A DNA stretch of 60,000 nucleotides from contig CAIIXF020000006.1 of assembly GCA_903813345.2 (NCBI GenBank), forward strand, positions 26,669,936 to 26,729,935, given 5' to 3'. This document shows, one piece after another, positions 35,629 through 45,323 of this stretch. Position 1 is the stretch's first letter; each line of letters begins with the position of its first letter. The translations under genes and the position numbers were made by a program. The DNA is from Owenia fusiformis (lineage: Eukaryota; Annelida; Polychaeta; Sabellida; Oweniidae). A model generated the notes under the pieces. It ran no database searches and was not told where the DNA came from. It was given only the letters and a program-made list of their open reading frames with translations.

Positions 35629-38600
35629 TTAGCAAATACGTCTTGGAAATCCAGGTTCAGGTTCTAAGAAATTACGCTCCTTGTGAATAACAAAAGGATC
35701 AATGTGAATTATAATCCTTTTTTATTTCTTATAATGTCACTGTGCAAGAACTAAGAAGCTATACCAATCAGAAAAGTGTTTACATAGATCAGAAAATAGT
35801 TAAACAATGATATAAACCAAACAAATGGATTCCTCTATTTAAATGTGAATCGGTTGTTAGAACAATCCGCTTCCGTGAGAATGCAGACAAATGTTTTAAA
35901 TTCCTTGAATTTAGTAATTGGTATATTTATGTATTGTTACAGTCTTGTTATTGAAAGAATGTTAGATGATTTCTTATGGAGTGTTTACGTGTGTCTGTAA
36001 CATTACTTTGACGATTTTCTTTGATGATTATGTGATTGTATTGAAATGAGCTGGAATCATAAAATTAAAAGCATAGTTAAGATTGTGTACCCTGCGCGCA
36101 GAGACTAGTTATAAACTACCGATCTATAAACTACTAAGACGAAGCTCTATTTTAAAAAGTGAAGTCGAACAAATGCAATGAATTAGTGTAGTGATAGATG
36201 CACCATTGCAATACACACGGTTACTCTTTCCCCCTCTTTCCGTTTCCAAGGTAAGCCATCCTCCGATCACAGGGTGAGCATGTTAAATAAAAACAGAAGT
36301 ATGGTAAACCAGAATGATATTGGACCCATGATGAAAAATCGGCGGTTGCAAACTTAGTTCTCATGAACCTATACTTTCGAAAAAGCGTACTGCGCTCGTT
36401 ATATAGAACATAAGTTTAGGAAACAACGCCCGAGTGGAATGAATCAGCGACAGAAAGGCATTTGTTGTTTTTCTTTGAATTGAACAAGTTTGAAAAAAAG
36501 CGGCGGAGTATGAGATTCACAATCCTTGATTTTCAAACATTTGGTAGGTCTTAAATTCAAATTAACAATTTTTCATGGTGTAGTTGATGTCGTTTTCGTG
36601 AAGTGTTTTTATCAAAATCTAGAAATCAGTAAGTAATGCTACCTTACCAACGGTTTGATTTTACTTGGTTAAAAGAGTGTCATCAAACAACAAACAAACA
36701 AACAAACAAACAAACAAACAAACACCTAATTTACTAGGATATGACACTCTTGGTAGTATAAATGAAATACAAGAATTTGATTCAGTTTCGTGTTTCATCC
36801 TTTTTCATATAACATTATAAATGACAGTACAGAATGCGCTTGGTCTTCTACATGTTGTTCAATTGTTGTATGACGAGTGTATCCTAGAGTTCGTTTTTGT
36901 TCACTTTGATCTTTGGTAACGTATTCGGCACTGAAATCATAATTCAATAGCTTTATTTGCACGTTCAGTATCTTCGGCTAATAATTTGAATGGCTGTATC
37001 AAATTAAATTGGTATATGTTTGAACATTGATCATTAAAAAAGATAATTAGGTTGGTGGCAGTTAAAATGAAAGTTATAACAATTCAGGTATTTAATTTTC
37101 ATTTTAACCATTTAGGCAGAAGTCCATACAGGCACGTTCTGATTATTTGTAAAACCCTGTCTAAGGAGAGCAGCGATGCCAAATAATCGGAGATTGCCGA
37201 GATAGAGTTCGGGTTGAATAATCTTCGGCTATTTCCGATTGCATACCAAATCGTTACCCTCTATTGTTTATGTTTATGCCATTGAACAGAAGCAAAATTG
37301 CCTAGCCTATATTGACTCACCAATCCCCCTAGCAGGCCCATCGTCAGGGCTGAATCCGAAACGACTAGTGATATGCGGGAAGTCTGCTATAATTACCGGT
37401 TTCCTGTACGAAATGCGTGTTGTTGAATTTTCCGTGTATCGTACCTTTGGTGGGTGGCTTCTTTTGTGAATGCATGGTGGGACTTTACTTGAGCTGAAGT
37501 TGACGTTCACTATGAAACAAAACAAGACAATAACATGATGGATGTCACCACCTGGTTGGAAGTACATGCCGCACAACGCCGAACACAAAAGATGAGCATC
37601 AATGCCATGTACTGCCTGGTGGTTGTGGTTGAAAAACGTTTCAAATATTTTAATCTTCATGATATAGATCGGATTCATATGTAAGGGAAAATATATACAG
37701 GGTGTCTTTAAAATCTGACTTTGTATTATTTATTATTGGCAATTTATTGCACAGACTTTAAGGACACCCTGTAGATCGGTAGATTCAGCGTATTGGCGGA
37801 CATCATTTAATTAGTTATATTTGTATTTATCACATGCTCTGTAAAATTCCAGTAATCTGATTGGTTGATTACCGTGTGAGTTTTCCCGTCTCACACGGCC
37901 GTCTCACACGTTACTAGAGGCAACCAGTGATGATCAATAGCAACGATGTGACGTCACTGATTATATCACTTCTAGACAACAAGGAGGATTGGAAGCCAGG
38001 GTTCCAACTCGATATTCTTTAATCTCCACGCATGCGTCATTTGCTATTCGTGTCTGTATAATTTGTACGACTGCATGGAGAATGACCCGATACTCTCCAA
38101 CAAAGCTATCGCTAGGTGATTGTTTTGCAGAATATCGGTGTTGCATTCTGGGAGCCAATCCTCCTTGTAGACAAGGAGGATTGGAAGCCAGGGTTCCAAC
38201 TCGATATTCTTTAATCTCCACGCATGCGTCATTTGCTATTCGTGTCTGTATAATTTGTACGACTGCATGGAGAATGACCCGATACTCTCCAACAAAGCTA
38301 TCGCTAGGTGATTGTTTTGCAGAATATCGGTGTTGCATTCTGGGAGCCAATCCTCCTTGACTTCTAGATAAGGAAAACAATATGACGTCATAATATTTCA
38401 CAAACAAGTACGAATACAACGGTATGACGTCATATTGTTTCAAAGCGAAATCAAAAATTATAGTAGTTACCAGAAGTACTGAACACAATCATAACTGACC
38501 AAATCAAAATGCTTCAAAATTCCTAGACATGTGATAAAATCGTCATCACACGTTTCAGCTTATGTGATACAGGAAATATTCCACTCGGGTAACAATGTAT

Positions 38601-39082
38601 CACCACTCAAGCTTCGCTTTCGTGGATGATACAGTATTACCTTTCGTGGAATATTTCCTGTATCACATGCTGAAACGTGTGATAACTGATAATGTCATAC
38701 TTACTGAGATGTGGAAGCATAGATGGCATACTCGTTTCCATTTTCTGATAGTCGGGGTTCCAAATATCAAAGGTCTGTAACAGATGTATCAGATATGTTC
38801 AATATTTTGCTAAGGCTAAACCCAAAATTCGGAAAGGGGTGGAAACGAAACGATAGGGTAATTATTTTAGTTCTGAACTGAAATGATAGTCTAGCCAATG
38901 ATACTCACCAAACCATCTCGATTGTAAGGATTTTGATACACCAGTCCCGTTGGATGAGGGTTACATCTCCTCGTAGGAGATGGGATTCTGGGCAACTCAG
39001 TACATGGCAACGCTTTAAATCCAAAATCCGTTAATGTTGTCGTCTTCGGCCTTCTGTACTTCTTGGTAAATGTATTAGACAT
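35629..39082 (-). CDS. Small unrecognised gene, 3-4 exons, about 155 aa
   Basis: Seen: ATG exon 39082-38909 (58 codons, donor GTGAGT), exon 38774-38705 (acceptor CTGTTACAG, donor GTAAGT), exon 37509-37321 (acceptor TTTCATAG, donor GTGAGT), and a possible last exon 35663-35629 with stop TAA. Phases 0, 1, 1 join correctly and the total is divisible by three. The protein begins MSNTFTKKYRRPKTTT and has DIWNPDYQKMETS, PPKVRYTENSTTRISYRKP and SRFGFSPDDGP. It is basic and Pro/Tyr-rich, with no signal peptide or membrane segment. I do not recognise the family; the style recalls small ciliary microtubule-inner proteins, but that is only a guess. The last exon is the weakest part. Confidence 0.6.
36088..36180 (+). 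repeat. Dispersed about 90-bp repeat, copy 3
   Basis: Matches 33094-33185 (CGCAGAGACTAGTTATAAAC, AAGACGAAGCTCTATTTT, GAAGTCGAACAAATGCAA) with a small internal duplication of ATAAACTAC. Confidence 0.65.
36685..36725 (+). repeat. (CAAA)n microsatellite
   Basis: About ten units of AAAC/CAAA. It lies in the candidate intron of the unrecognised minus-strand gene. Confidence 0.95.
37698..37771. mobile_element. 74-bp hairpin MITE with TA flanks
   Basis: CAGGGTGTCTTTAAAATCTG at the left and CAGACTTTAAGGACACCCTG at the right form a nearly complete stem with TA on both sides. It has the same terminal CAGGGTG as the larger elements at 22675 and 25453. Confidence 0.85.
37980..38359. mobile_element. Tandem dimer of a 188-bp MITE
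   Basis: Copies 37980-38167 and 38172-38359 are essentially identical. Each begins CAAGGAGGATTGG and ends with the inverse CCAATCCTCCTTG. They are separated by TAGA, and ACTTCTAGA occurs on both outer sides, as expected for a duplicated target. Open frames through the array come from the repeat. It lies in the intron 37510-38704 of the unrecognised gene. Confidence 0.9.
38540..38690. repeat. Hairpin repeat with about 42-bp arms
   Basis: CATCACACGTTTCAGCTTAT and GTGATACAGGAAATATTCCA return inverted at 38645-38685 with a loop of about 60 bp. Probably a MITE. It is in the same intron as the 188-bp dimer. Confidence 0.85.
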
Positions 39083-39092
39083 CTTGCAGAAC

Positions 39093-39246
39093 TGACGTCA
39101 GGATTCGGATGGTTTTAGCCGAAAATAAAGTATTCTTCTTGGCAACAGTTACTTAGTTGATTGTTTTGTAAAATGTCTTACTTGTATGACGTCGTGTGTG
39201 TTAGTCACGATGTTGCATGCATGTATTGTTGCGCGTCATGACGTCA
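39093..39246 (-). promoter_or_regulatory. CRE-like TGACGTCA sites upstream of the small gene
   Basis: Perfect palindromic TGACGTCA words lie at 39093-39100 and 39239-39246, within 165 bases upstream of the ATG at 39082. Known: CREB/ATF-type bZIP proteins bind this word. Three more copies lie in the neighbouring intron (37949, 38393, 38425). Confidence 0.5.
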
Positions 39247-39352
39247 TAACGTTACTCCTTCCCAACGTAATCAAAGAAACAACAATGTTTATAAACATGG
39301 ACCTGTATCAATCTCAATATTTTTACTCAAGATTATAAAGGATTCAATTATT

Positions 39353-39680
39353 AACCCTTAAACGGTTAGGGAGGGGGCAGATCTGTCCCCCTAAGATATT
39401 TTTTGATAACCTTTTACGTTCATCTTTTACGTTCACCTGAATTAGGCATGTTTTAGCGAAGGAATTGTGACTCTAAGTTAGAGCTGGTCGAAGTTGGTAA
39501 TATATCCAAATTGTCACTTTTTTGACACGACTTTAAACGAAAAGCCCCTATGTTCTTAGAATATGAATTTCTCCATTTATAATGAATGGCTCAATAAAGT
39601 CAATGATACTTAATACACCCTCTGATTATCGGTTTTCGACCGCCCTCCCTAATTCTTTAAAGCTTAACCGTTTAAGGGTG
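39353..39680. mobile_element. MITE about 330 bp, TTAACCCTTAAACGGTTA ends
   Basis: TTAACCCTTAAACGGTTAGG at the left; AACCGTTTAAGGGT at the right is its inverse. GGGAGGG near the left end is matched by CCCTCCC near the right end. No coding sequence. Confidence 0.75.
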
Positions 39681-40226
39681 AAGGATAGACTAGTTGATAT
39701 TTGACTAAGATATGGACACATTTAGGAACAATGTTAGGGTTTGAGATATCTGCTAGGCAGAACATATATTGTATTTTTAATTTTGAGATACCTTTGAATA
39801 TTATTCCAATGAAATGAAAATAACATGGAACCGTTTAGCATATGTATACGTCTTCTCAAAGTACGTGCATTCAATTGACATTTGTTTTAGAGATAATTAA
39901 TAAAGTAATTTACTTTAAAATATGCGTTTTTCCATATAAGTAATAAATTACTAAGAGGGAGGGGACATCGGTGATTGGACAGTGCAGGAGTTTATTTTAA
40001 AATCATATATCTGTTGACTAATTATTCAACAATTTCAGTGACGAGGCTAGAGAGAAAAAAAGCGACGAGACGAAAAATATCCAAATGGCGGCTATTTAAC
40101 TCAGTCAGACGTAATATGTTAATAAGTGTTAAAAAACAAAAAAATGTTGAGATTTTTAACTCAGGCAGAAATATGAACCTAAAGTTAGGTAAAACACCAT
40201 AAAATACAAACATGTTCAAGAAAACA

Positions 40227-40352
40227 TTAGAGTTTAGCGTGCATAAAAACCGAAACGCCAACCTATAAGTATGACCAATCGCCCATACAAATGCATCGCT
40301 TAAATATTTTCCGTTCGCGTTTAAGTTGTGAAAAACAATGCAAGCTTAAACT
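40227..40352. mobile_element. Short hairpin MITE, copy 2
   Basis: Shares CGAAACGCCAACCTAT and GCATCGCTTAAATATTTTCC with 16081-16213 and has the same inverted ends (GAGTTTA and TAAACTC). Confidence 0.75.
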
Positions 40353-40979
40353 CAAAGAATGAATACATGATTGTGCGTGCTTCCTTATTTTTCTGGAAAG
40401 CATCCTTGTTACATCTTGTGTTTAGTGAATAAGAAATGAAGTGTATGCAATTCAGTGTTGTTGAGAAACTTGAAGAAATTTGGAAAATTGAAAAAGTGGC
40501 CATTTTCTTGAAATATCAGCATTTCCATTGATCTGTTATCAGGTTTACCAAAAGAATATAAAGTAACGATGCTTTCCTGAAAAAAGCAAGGCGATAAACA
40601 AATGCCTTCATACTTTATTCTGCAGCAGAAAATAACATGTGTAATATACTATGGTGTACTATAATTATATTGACAAACACATTTTAATAATTTCATCTCC
40701 TTTACATCTTTAGTTCAATACTTAGTTCAATACCTTCTTAGATACAGAATTTTTTCAAAAATGTTTTCTTGAACCATCACCTGAAACGTTTGACTTGCCA
40801 ATATTTTGCTTTTATACTACAAAGTAGCTTGTTATACGTTTGCAAGCGTTGTGATTTTCGATGTTTATAATTAGTCATTAATTAATGAAAAATACACTAA
40901 CTGCGACAATAGGATTATAGTTTAGCCATGTTCATCCAAGTAAAGTATAAGAACTACATTTATAAGTTGTTTTGACACC

Positions 40980-41400
40980 TGAGCAGTGTAGCCTAGGTGG
41001 TTAGAGACTGTGGTCGTGCGTACGGAGGGATACAAGGTCCCGCGTTCGAGCCCCGGGTACGGCGTTGAAGATAATAGTCCTACAGGACACTCGGTCCGAA
41101 GGTCCAACCGTTTACCGGCCCTTGGCATGGGTTGGTTCTCTGACTGCTCTTGTCGGGGACAGATTGTGAGACTGTGGTTGGTTCCTCCACTGACGGGCTA
41201 TAGGAGACGCCGGGAGTCATACAGTATGGTAGCGAGCCCCCACCAAGGGCAGTAGTGGAACGACGCGAATCGGTCCCAGTATGGTTGCTTGCAACTGAAG
41301 AGACTCGAGGAAATCATGCCATTCGCAGTGACCCAGAAAAGACTTTTGCTTCTTGATACAATCATCGCTTATTTATTTATTGAATTAAAATAAAGAAATA
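40980..41400 (+). mobile_element. tRNA-derived SINE
   Basis: The 5' part has an A-box-like GTAGCCTAGGTGGTTAGAG and, about 45 bases on, a B-box-like CGCGTTCGAGCCCC, the spacing of a Pol III tRNA promoter. A GC-rich body unrelated to tRNA follows (CGCCGGGAGTCATACAG), then an AT-rich tail with TTATTTATT. Base composition differs sharply from the AT-rich surroundings. The family name is not known to me. Confidence 0.75.
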
Positions 41401-41801
41401 AACGTTAAATATAATAATTATCTGAAGTAGACTAATTAGCGCTTGTTTTGTATGCGCGCTATACACATTACTGCATTGATTCATTGACTGCGTTCACGGT
41501 TGTGTTGTGAATAACATCGCTAGCTTAGTCTCCATTATTTGAGAAAAGTAGAGTTACTTGTAGAACATTACTTTCTGTTGGAAAGAGTGGAGTTGGGCAG
41601 AGATATATATGTTCCAATAATTCAAACTTGAAATGCATTTTTCAAGACGGCCTTGGCGTTCCATTTTCTATCAAGGTGCCCTTCTCAACTTGAAATCTAG
41701 GATCCCTTCTGCTTATACTGGCAAAACTGCCCAGCTAAGTCTCTGAATTATATAACATTTCATCTGAAGAGAATATGTTATTTAGTTTACTCTACATTAT
41801 A

Positions 41802-42822
41802 CAGTGTGTCTCAAAAAAATGTTACACTTACAAAAAGTTCAATATCTTTCATGATTTTGACTTTCCCCCTAAAATATACTTAGATACCAAAAGACCAGCC
41901 TTTCCCGAATAAATCCACACCATCAGATTCAAAATCCGTCCATGATTGGCTGCACAGGACAGATTTTATACACGCCTGTGAAATCTGATTTGCGCCAACT
42001 TCTCACTGGTTGGACATGCATTGTAATACCATACTGATTGGTCTACAAAATGGCTCTAATTGTTCAATTATTTTTTGGTGTGAATGCTGTGGACAGTGAT
42101 ATCTTGATATGATCAATGATCCAGTTGTTTCTTTCCTGGATAGAAATACAATATTTCATTGTCAAAGGTTCAATTTCGTTATGTATGATGGCAACAGGAT
42201 GGTGCAAAGGCCTGTGGGAGATCACTTGGTAGAACTCTTTGGAAATCAGAAAGTAGCATTGAATTACCCAATTGATTGGCCCCCAGGGTCATCACACTTT
42301 ACACCCTTGATATTTTGAAGGGCCTCTGAAAGCGCTTAACAGCATCACAAACTGACCTAAATGAACTTCTACAAAAATAATTAATGGAATCAGTATGGTA
42401 TTACAATGCATGTTCGCATAGGCAAGGGTACCTCAGATTTGCTTTCACATTCAACATGTTGAGGGGACCACATGTTTATGTGGATAGACCCAATAACCAT
42501 ATGTAAGACAAATAGGAAAATTACAGAATGACTCAATTAAAGGTCAAGCTTCTGCTCAGAAGAAAGTTAAATGTTCAAGAAACAGTTCTTCTTTTGTCAT
42601 TTGGTCAATCCAATCAATTAGAAGTTGGCGCAAGTCAGATTTTACTCTGTGACACTAAAAGCTGTCCTGTGGAGCCAATCAAGAACGGATTTTGAATCTG
42701 ATGGTGTCAAATTATTCGAGAAAGATTTGTCTTCTGGTATCCAAAGTATATTTTAGGGGAAAAGTCAAAATTATGAAAGATATTGAACTTTTTGTAAGTG
42801 TAACATTTTTTTTGAGACACTG
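41802..42822. mobile_element. Tc1/mariner-type element with about 210-bp inverted ends
   Basis: CAGTGTGTCTCAAAAAAATG at the left and its inverse at the right, each next to TA. Inverted homology continues about 210 bp inward (TTACAAAAAGTTCAATATC, GATTCAAAATCCGT, GTTGGCGCAA). Inside are remains of a transposase. Confidence 0.88.
42140..42360 (+). pseudogene. Tc1/mariner-type transposase fragment
   Basis: Broken translation shows WQQDGAK, then FGNQ-like and DWPPGSSHFTPL-like residues. These recall the QQDGAPAH and WPPRSPDLTPLDFF motifs around the second catalytic Asp and the third acidic residue of IS630/Tc1/mariner enzymes. Stops and missing segments show that it is inactive. Confidence 0.6.
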
Positions 42823-42974
42823 TATGTATATCTGGGGGTTGCATGTTCAAAATTTTGGGCATTTTATCGGCTTATCTGTTGACCCGAGTATGTCTGTTCT
42901 TGGGCTTCCATTCCAACATAACACAACATATATTAGGAGTATTTCTTGTTTATTTTATTATGGCTTGAAATAAA

Positions 42975-44540
42975 TGAAGGATTCCAAACTACATCATGCT
43001 TTCATTGCTGTATTTGCACAATACATCTAACAAATGCAGAAAAGGCCTTATTTTTGTGGTGACTGCACCATCTATAAATTATTATTCCTAATTTAATATT
43101 TATTTGGACTAATACATTTGCAAATTATGCAAAAAATCGTATGTTGACAGATTTTTATGACAATAATACTTTTTGGAAACACAATGTTGATATTTCACAA
43201 AAGAAGATGTTCAAAACAATATTGATATTTCACATAAGAAGAAGACATTCAGAACAATGTTAATGTTTAAGAAAATACCTCTTTGCCCTCTTATATTTCA
43301 AAATGAATCTCATGGCCACAAATTATTTACAATACAGGATGAAAATGTAATAAATATGCAATATTTACAATTTATACAATGTGACTTTATATGATAATTA
43401 TAAAGTTTGCAGAGTGGCTTTTATGGATTTCTCACTCATCACCATGACAACAAATGTGGTGTTTACTGTACACTTACTGTACACTATTTACATCTTAATT
43501 ATAACAACTAATAAATATAAACTTCATAAATACAAAAAATAACTTATATAACTGAATCTGTTTTTTCAGTACTTTTTGAAATGTTTTGACAACCAATACA
43601 ATATTACAATTACATATCTGTCTGCACTTATTTTAATGCGTTCCTGAAATCTCTCAACAATTTCGTTTTAATGAAAAATGCACCATATTTATAGAAGTTC
43701 GAGCTTGCATATAATACTAAAAGAACTAAAAGAAACAAGGTCCCACACAAGGTCAAATTATGAAATCAGAGTCAAAATTATGACATCGGGTCTAATTATG
43801 ACATCGGGTCTAATTATGACATCATTTTATTAACTGAAAAGTCAATTTTATGTGATATATATTGCACATTTAACAAAAAGTAATCATAAAATCATAAATA
43901 ATCAACACAAATGTAGAATTAAAATTGTGGATTGGTTGCTATTGAACTATTATTACTAAAAGGAAACACAATACTCGAATACTCGTTAAAATAAAATTAA
44001 TATTGCAGTCTCGTTTTGATGACTTGGGTGTAAACAATCCTAAAATATAAGACAAGCTAAATTCAGTTTTAAGAATGTCATGGGGTTGTCATTGAATGTC
44101 CTGAACATTGAAATGAAGTAAATCGTGTATGGCCATGCTTTAATCATATATAAATCAAAACACAATGTCTAGAAATCGTGATTTAAGTACGATCATACAA
44201 AAAATAGTTACGAAAATTCATGTACATTTCACTACTCCTCATACCTCATATAGCTTAATATAAAAATTCCATTGAAAATAAATTACTTTAGATTTTTGGT
44301 CTACAAAATGGCTCTAATTGTTCAAAATGTTCAAACTATAAATTTTCCATCTACACAGCCTCATATTTTACATATTACTCCTCAGCACCATTTAACTAGT
44401 AATCCGGATCACAAAAACTTAAGACATTCATGTAACGCTTAAAATGACCCCGATTGCTCAACTGGTGATTCAACGATTTAAGTCAGTAAAACGGTTTTCA
44501 CGGTAAATTGATTTAGAGATTGCTGTACTTGTACATAGAT
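42975..44540. other. Gene-free AT-rich stretch
   Basis: No exon, RNA gene or strong repeat is recognised apart from a short duplicated GTCTAATTATGACATCGG stretch near 43790-43825. It lies downstream of the Ras GAP stop and may include its 3' UTR. Confidence 0.5.
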
Positions 44541-44549
44541 CTGTATATA

Positions 44550-45323
44550 CAGGGTGGTCCAGAAAATCATTTACATCTTTGATTACATAGAGATAACAGA
44601 GGTCCTACACTGTTTACTAGAGATTAATGCATGAAACGTTTCTTACTCCAGCTTTTTTTTTTATTTTGAACTGATAAAAAAGAGCACTTATTTTAGGTAA
44701 AGTGACACATCAAAGTCAGACATTCATTTTACTTTTCACCTTTTGACTTTATGCTTTATGACTGTTTATCGCAATATCCATTCCAATAAAATGGGTCTTA
44801 TGTTTGTACATATACATTTATATAATGTACATTGGCAGTACTGATAATTGATTAACTACTTAACAGGAACTACTTTTATATTCTCCGTTCTCAGTGATGG
44901 ACAGCTGTGTTTTAAGCGGGCTCGACAGCCCATTCTTTGAATGTAACTGATATCTGTCTTTTAATTGGTTTAGAGCTGTCAGCAACCTTTGATTGGTCGC
45001 ATCAAGAGTCTGTATTCGTTTCTCCTGGATTTCTAAAGTTCGTTGTTTCTGGGAAACCACACTTCTCAATTCTGTCTGTTCTTTTTTCAAATTTTCTTCA
45101 ACTGTAACTAACCTGGAAAATATGAATTAAAATTGATTGATTTATATGGTGACCTAAATACAACTATTTCCCTCATTATCTTATACGCAATCAGGGCCAG
45201 TAAGGGCCGTTAAGAAAGGGGACCATAATCCCTGGGGGACCATCATTTCTTTCACACTGAATCATGGCATTTATGTGAATGTTAAAGGAAAAAACAACTG
45301 TCCACTTTTTTCTGGTCACCCTG
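44550..45323. mobile_element. Possible MITE-like ends around the last Ras GAP exon
   Basis: CAGGGTGGTCCAGAAAA at 44550 and the inverse TTTTTTCTGGTCACCCTG ending at 45323, each next to TA, enclose the terminal coding exon 45112-44860. They may be two solo ends or the edges of one element; internal inverted homology is not evident. Confidence 0.3.

Noticed and set aside
37961-38488. 175-codon minus and 123-codon plus open frames with internal repeats
   Set aside because: Both cover the 188-bp MITE dimer and repeat exactly with it.
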